Shown: positions 59,537 through 64,000 of the stretch, one piece after another
Numbering within the stretch: the stretch's first letter is position 1
Layout: each line of letters begins with the position of its first letter
From: Ailanthus altissimus
Taxonomy: Eukaryota; Streptophyta; Magnoliopsida; Sapindales; Simaroubaceae
Assembly: GCA_946807835.1 (NCBI GenBank)
Contig: OX327704.1
Span: forward strand, 2,914,001-2,978,000
Reading direction: 5' to 3'
DNA: 64,000 nt
Made by a program: the position numbers and the translations under genes
Notes under the pieces: model-generated
The model's database searches: none
What the model was told of the DNA's origin: nothing
Seen by the model: the letters and a program-made list of their open reading frames with translations, nothing else

Positions 59537-60060
59537 TGTTGAATTGTTGTTATGACATTCTTAACGTAGTGGAATAGAAAACAAAAATAATTTAATCTTT
59601 GTTTTTATCAGATAAAAATACTTTTTTTATCTTAGGATCATATGAATATGTAAATTTGATGCTAAAATAAAAAACAATTAACGGGAATAAAATTATACCA
59701 AACTTATACCAAAATCCATGCTAGGTTTTCTTTTACCAAAGTTCTACAGTAAGAGGATGAGTGGGCTTCATATTTTTTCTTCTCTAAAGAAAATATGTTT
59801 TTGTGTTTTTTTTTCTACGTATGTGGGTTTTTCTTTTTTAAACCAACTTTCCTTTTAAAATAAAATTTTAATTATAACATTTATTAATTAAATTATTATT
59901 TACTAAAAAGAGACCTAATTAATATAAATCACATACAGTCTTACTCTTTGTGATTAACGTATAATACCCAATAATTGAGTATTATTAGACTTTTAAAATT
60001 AATGGACTTTTGGTCTTTAATAATGGGCTTTTAGTCTTTTATAAATGCACTCATGTATTA
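59537..60060 (-). repeat. 5' LTR of element 4, truncated
   Basis: Matches the inner end of the 3' LTR: TGTTGAATTGTTGTTATGACATTC against TGCTGGATTGTTGTGATGACAT, then shared sequence to about ATTGAGTATTATTAGACTTT and TTTTATAAA. Homology stops near 60060, so about 1.4 kb is missing. Confidence 0.8.
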
Positions 60061-60420
60061 AGGTTACTATTTTGAGAAATACTATGATAAAATCTTTGTT
60101 TCTTTCTTCCGTTAATATTTTTTTTTGGCAAACTTGACAAAGCGAGAAGTTTATTAATAAAATTAATTTAAAATAGAGTTACAATCAAAGATAATCATTA
60201 AGCGAATCATCCTTAAGAAAAAAGAAAATACCTAAAAGAGAGTAAGGAAACATAAACTTTTGAAATAAATATAAACTAATGAAACCTATAATTAGGCAAT
60301 CCATTTGCATCTCTAAAGAGCATGGGAAGTATATCAGAAGGAGACCTCAACCACCAGGTAAAATCATCCAACTAGTAAAAAACTTTTAAAAAAAATAGTT
60401 ATTTGAAACATTTCAGCATT
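60061..60420. other. Unassigned DNA between two copia elements
   Basis: No domain recognised. The purine-rich stretch 60120-60290 resembles the 3' ends of some dispersed plant repeats, but I cannot name it. Confidence 0.4.
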
Positions 60421-60465
60421 GGAAAGCCCTTGTTACGAGTCAAACTTTTAAAAAGATTGAAAGAA

Positions 60466-61060
60466 TTAAGATGGACAATGGTCTTGAGTTTGAAAGGTTT
60501 ATGCTAAGCATGTATTTGCAAAGTATAAAATTGTGCGGTACACACCACAACAAAATAGACCTTCAAAAAGGATGAACCGAATCTTACTTAATTGTCTAAA
60601 GTATTTTAGGGAGAGGCAATAGTTATAGCAACCTATTTGATAAACCAAAGTCCTTCCTCAACTATTAGATTCATGACACCAGAATAAAAGTGGTCTAGCA
60701 GCACTCCAAAGTATGATCACTTGAGGGTATTTGGATGCCCTAGATTTATACACATTAAGCATTTAAGATAGACAATGGTCTTGAGTTTGAAATGTTTATG
60801 CTAAGCAAGTATTTACAAAGTATAAAACTGTACGGTACACACCACAATAAAATAGACCTTAAAAAAGGATGAACCGAATCTTACTTAATTGTCTAAAGCG
60901 TTTTAAGGAGAGCCAATCGTTATAGCAACCTATTTGATAAACCAAAGTTCTTCCTCAGCTATTAGATTCATGACACCATAATAGAAGTGGTCTAGCAGCA
61001 CTCCAAAGTATGACCACTTGAGGGTATTTGGATGCCTTAGATTTATACACATTAAGCAAA
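60466..61060 (+). repeat. 297-bp tandem duplication in the integrase region
   Basis: GACAATGGTCTTGAGTTTGA starts at 60474 and again at 60771; both copies run to ...TTTATACACATTAAGCA. The copies differ at scattered sites, so the duplication is not recent. 297 is a multiple of three. Confidence 0.95.
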
Positions 61061-61076
61061 GCAAATTAAACCAAAA

Positions 61077-61345
61077 GCCTAGAAAGGAATATTCATTGGA
61101 TATCCAGAAGGTGTTAAGGGATATAAGTATGGTGTACTGATCTTAAGCCACACAAAATATCATTAGTAAAGATGTGACATTCAATGAATTTACATTATTG
61201 GGAACCAAGAGCCTTGAAAGGAATATTCATTAGATATCCAAAAAGTGTTAAGGGATATAGGTATGGTGTACTGATCTTAAGCCACACAAAGTATCATTAG
61301 TAAAGATGTGACATTTAATGAATTTACATTAGTGGGAACCAATTC
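61077..61345 (+). repeat. 134-bp tandem duplication after the integrase region
   Basis: GGAATATTCATT starts at 61086 and 61220. Both copies run through GGTGTACTGATCTTAAGCC to GTGACATT(C/T)AATGAATTT and GGGAACCAA. Confidence 0.95.
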
Positions 61346-62738
61346 GGATTTAATTTTGAAGAAGCCCGAATATGTACCATGTTTAGTTTTCGAATTTGAA
61401 ATCGAACATTATGAAGTAGAATATGATATGAGACCTAATATGCACACGAGTCAACACTTCAATAATGATGCACATGAAGATAAAGAACCAATAAGTTCCT
61501 CTAAAATAGCCAATTGCAGTCTAGCACTCTTGAAGTTGAACTTGAAAAGTACCAACTGGCTAAAGATAGGCAATGGAGAGTTGCTCGACCACCGAGTAAG
61601 TATGCACACGTAGTTTTGATAGCTTATGAGTTTAACACTATTTATAGTATGGAATATGATGAACCTAAATCATATTATGAATCTATAGAGAGTGTAAATT
61701 GTGTTAAATTACAACAAGTTATGAAAGAAGAGATTATTTCTCTTAAGAAGAATCAGAACTAGAAATTGATGGCCAAACTAAATAAAAAGAGGTTAGTTGG
61801 CTGCAAATTGACGTACAAGGTTAAGAAGAGGGTACCAATTTTTGAGCTTACAAAGTTCAATGTTAGGCTTATTGTACAATGTTTAACTCAAAAGGAAAGG
61901 TTTATTTTCATGAAATCTTTTCTCTTGTAGTTAGGCACTCATCTATTAGTATTTTGTTATCCATGTGTATAAATTTGAATTTACATCTTGAAAAAATAGA
62001 TGTAAAAATAATATTTCTTCATGGAGAGTTTGAAGAGAAAATATATATGGCACAACCAAAAGGTTTTGAATAACCGGGCAAAAAAGATTATGCTTGTTTG
62101 CTAAAGCATCTTTATATGAACTGAAGTAATCTTGTAGGCAATCATATCAAAGATTTGATGCTTTTATGCTTCATTGTGGCTTCAGAATGAGCAATTATAA
62201 TAGATATGTGTACTTCAAAATATTGAATAACAGTAAGCGTATGTAACTTCCTTTATATGTTGATGATATATTAATTGCATGTGAAGATATGGAAGAGATA
62301 CATAAATTAAAAAACTCAGTTGGGTGGAGCGTTTGAAATGAAATATTTGGAGTTAGCTAAAAAGATTGAGTATGGCTATAATGAGGCGTATATATGATGT
62401 TACATTATTATCTCAATAACGATATATGTTCAAGGTGCTTGATAGGTTCAAGATGTCTGATGCTAAAAGTTGTTTCAACTCCATTGATAATGTATTCTAA
62501 ACTATCAATTTCTCAATCACCAGAAACTAAAGATGAGAAACTATAAATGTTTAAGATATCATATTTAAATGTTGTGGGCTCTATCATATATGTTATGGTT
62601 TGCACAAGGCCGGATATAGTACAAGCAGTGAGTGTGGTGAGCATATATATGACTAATCTTGAAAAGGAGCATTGGATGACCGCAAAATAGATATTGAGGT
62701 AACTGAAAGGAATGTCAGATCACGGTTTGCTGTTCAAA

Positions 62739-63044
62739 AGTGATAGAACTCGACCCAGAATCCTACAACGTAGACCTAGGTAGGCCGTACTGGGCACCCC
62801 AACAGAACGCTTCCTAAAGTCCGCCATCAACACTGGAAAATTTTATGAGGCAAACCCTAAAATTTCTCTTAATTTCTTATAGATATATTCTCATAAACAC
62901 GGAAATTATTTTTCTAAAATGCCTAGATTAAAACGGACAACGTTTCCTCTATTTTTCTTAAAATCTATATTTTATAAACCTGCAGAAAATACAATTCAAA
63001 TATTTCTCACATTTTTAGCTGCAAATGGGACCCAGGAGACTAAT
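62739..63044. repeat. Foreign ~300-bp insert, possible LTR piece
   Basis: Starts TGATAGAACTCGACCCAGA, clearly different from both flanks and GC-richer for its first 100 bp. The TG start suggests the edge of another LTR, but no end or duplication was found. Confidence 0.35.
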
Positions 63045-63547
63045 GTTGTAACGCTAAAAAATGTGCGCCAGCGTCGCCACGCTGGAGACAAGAACAATAT
63101 CCCGAAATAAGGAAACTTTCCTATTTCATCTCCCACTTGCTTCAGGACTCTCTAAAACGACTCCCACACATTTAAGGTAAACCTAGGTCATCCCAAAGCC
63201 TATATAAAGGCTATCAATTGGCTTGTAAAGATAATCTTAGTGATAGATTAAGAAATCTAAATGATTATCAAAAATCTTTGTGATTGTTTGTGAGAGAGAA
63301 AATCCCTAGAGTAAAAGAGAGAGTTTTTCTTTGTGATCTTTCTTGTAAAAGGCATACTTTGTGAGTGCCTTGTGATTCATAATAAGAGAAAAGTGTAATC
63401 TTGATCCGCTGTGGATGTAGGCAAGTTGCCGAACCACGTAATTCTTTATGTGTTCTTCTTCTACTCCTTCTCTATTTATTCCTTAATTAACTTGTTCTGC
63501 ATATATTGCTTGGGTGATTTTTCTTGTTTGTGTGCTTTGCTTCAACA
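63045..63547 (+). repeat. 3' LTR of remnant 5 (Tork-like family), 5'-truncated
   Basis: Matches element 1's LTR from GCGCCAGCGTCGCC onward: GAAATAAGGAAACTTTCC, TCTCCCACTTG, TATA box TATATAAA at 63201-63208, TATCAATTGGCTTGTAAA, the GTGATTCATAATAAGAGAAA block, and the end GCTTCAACA at 63547. Confidence 0.87.
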
Positions 63548-64000
63548 AAATCACTTGATAGATCAAAAGTAATTATTCATTTGTTTATATTGCAGAAACA
63601 GTGAATTTTTAGAATTTTATGCTCATTTTTTGAAAAATTACTAAAAATCTGATTGATGTATTTTATAAACAATTAAAAGTTTTTCATAACTATAAACATG
63701 TCTAAATTAATATTATCAAAATATAAAAACTAAAATCAAACTATCACAATTTGTAAAAGTTTTGGATTAAGATATGGTAATAAGGAAATCAAAGAGTTGG
63801 CAGACAATGTAAACGATTTATGAGAATTTTTTAGTAAAGGAAATCAAAGACTCCAACATTTGGAATGTTGTCAAATATGATATAAAACTCTTAACATTTT
63901 ATAAAAAATTTATTTTACTATGATTAGTTTATGTGGCCAATATTATTATTATTATATATATAAATTTGTGTATAATTATATGCATTATTAAAGGAATAAT
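63548..64000. other. AT-rich flank
   Basis: No feature recognised; ends with ATT/TA microsatellite. Confidence 0.5.

Larger units (their letters stand above)
51886..60060 (-). mobile_element. Angela-type Ty1/copia retrotransposon 4, 5' LTR truncated
   Basis: Minus-strand element with a full 3' LTR (53807-51886), pol and gag (57330-53846), a ~2.2-kb leader, and the inner ~520 bp of its 5' LTR (60060-59537). LTRs near 1.9 kb and an RNase H region reading TLYCDNSGTMVNSKEP and HIERKYQLIRKIVHRGDVTV fit the Angela/BARE lineage. Confidence 0.88.
60421..62738 (+). pseudogene. Tork-like integrase-RT-RNase H remnant
   Basis: Integrase part reads FKKIERIKMDNGLEFERF and RYTPQQNR...KRMNRILLN (usually TDNGLEF, TPQQNGVAERMNRT). 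A connecting segment at 61308-61760 contains KYQLAKDR and MEYDEPKSYYESIESVN. RT reads KVYFHEIFSLVVRHSSISIL, LHLEKIDVKIIFLHGEFEEK and LYVDDILIACEDMEE. The palm-to-RNase H link reads MVCTRPDIVQAVSVVS, ending near 62735 at DHGLLFKS. Many stops and shifts occur, and two tandem duplications lengthen it. Confidence 0.88.
60421..63547 (+). mobile_element. Tork-like copia remnant 5 with its 3' LTR
   Basis: Degraded relative of element 1, in the same family by both coding (VELEKYQLAKDRxxRxxxPP, EYDEPKSY, YMAQPKGFE) and LTR sequence. gag and the front of integrase are missing. The RNase H end and the first part of the LTR are replaced by ~300 bp of other DNA (62740-63040). Confidence 0.85.

Overview
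The window reads as repeat-rich, AT-rich nuclear DNA of a flowering plant, most likely a eudicot. It holds several Ty1/copia retrotransposons in different states of decay, solo LTRs, a miniature TRIM element, CACTA-type transposon ends, a block that looks like plant mitochondrial DNA, and fragments of three plant developmental or signalling genes. I see no intact host gene, no tRNA or rRNA gene, and nothing prokaryotic. Closeness to NIK, ERECTA and GID2/SLY1 is judged from remembered family motifs, not from a search.

Layout. 1-4.3 kb: 3' part of a Tork-like copia element (+) with its 3' LTR. 4.4-6.0 kb: a second copia tail (RNase H remnant, polypurine tract, LTR). 7.43-9.49 kb: a 2.05-kb solo LTR-like element with a perfect 5-bp target duplication. 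10.5-13.6 kb: copia scraps on both strands. 16.7-25.8 kb: two copia elements on the minus strand, the second with gag, integrase, RT, RNase H, a primer-binding site and a 5' LTR ending 150 bp from a truncated receptor-kinase gene. 25.97-27.24 kb: a NIK1-like kinase pseudogene (+). 28.05-39.08 kb: a region bounded by inverted AT-rich subterminal-type repeats with a CACTA-like left terminus. It contains a TRIM, a long TGTAACA element with a related element inside it, two ERECTA-like LRR exons, a solo Tork LTR and a GID2/SLY1-like F-box pseudogene. 40.9-42.6 kb: a solo Angela-type LTR. 43.5-44.1 and 51.05-51.6 kb: CACTA-type end fragments. 44.5-50.7 kb: mitochondrial-like DNA. 51.9-60.1 kb: an Angela-type copia element (-) with ~1.9-kb LTRs. 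60.4-63.5 kb: a decayed Tork relative (+) with two internal tandem duplications.

How the parts relate. The clearest history is at 28-34 kb. A 25-bp tandem array was interrupted by a 470-bp TRIM (target duplication ATAAT). A ~4.8-kb element then landed at the TRIM's right edge, and a related 2.7-kb element landed inside that one in the opposite orientation. Removing the insertions restores the 25-bp register exactly. The ERECTA-like and GID2-like fragments lie between the two inverted repeat blocks, so capture of gene fragments by a CACTA-type transposon is a testable explanation. A second theme is local tandem duplication inside decayed retroelements: units of 28, 42, 72, 107, 134, 209 and 297 bp occur in separate places.
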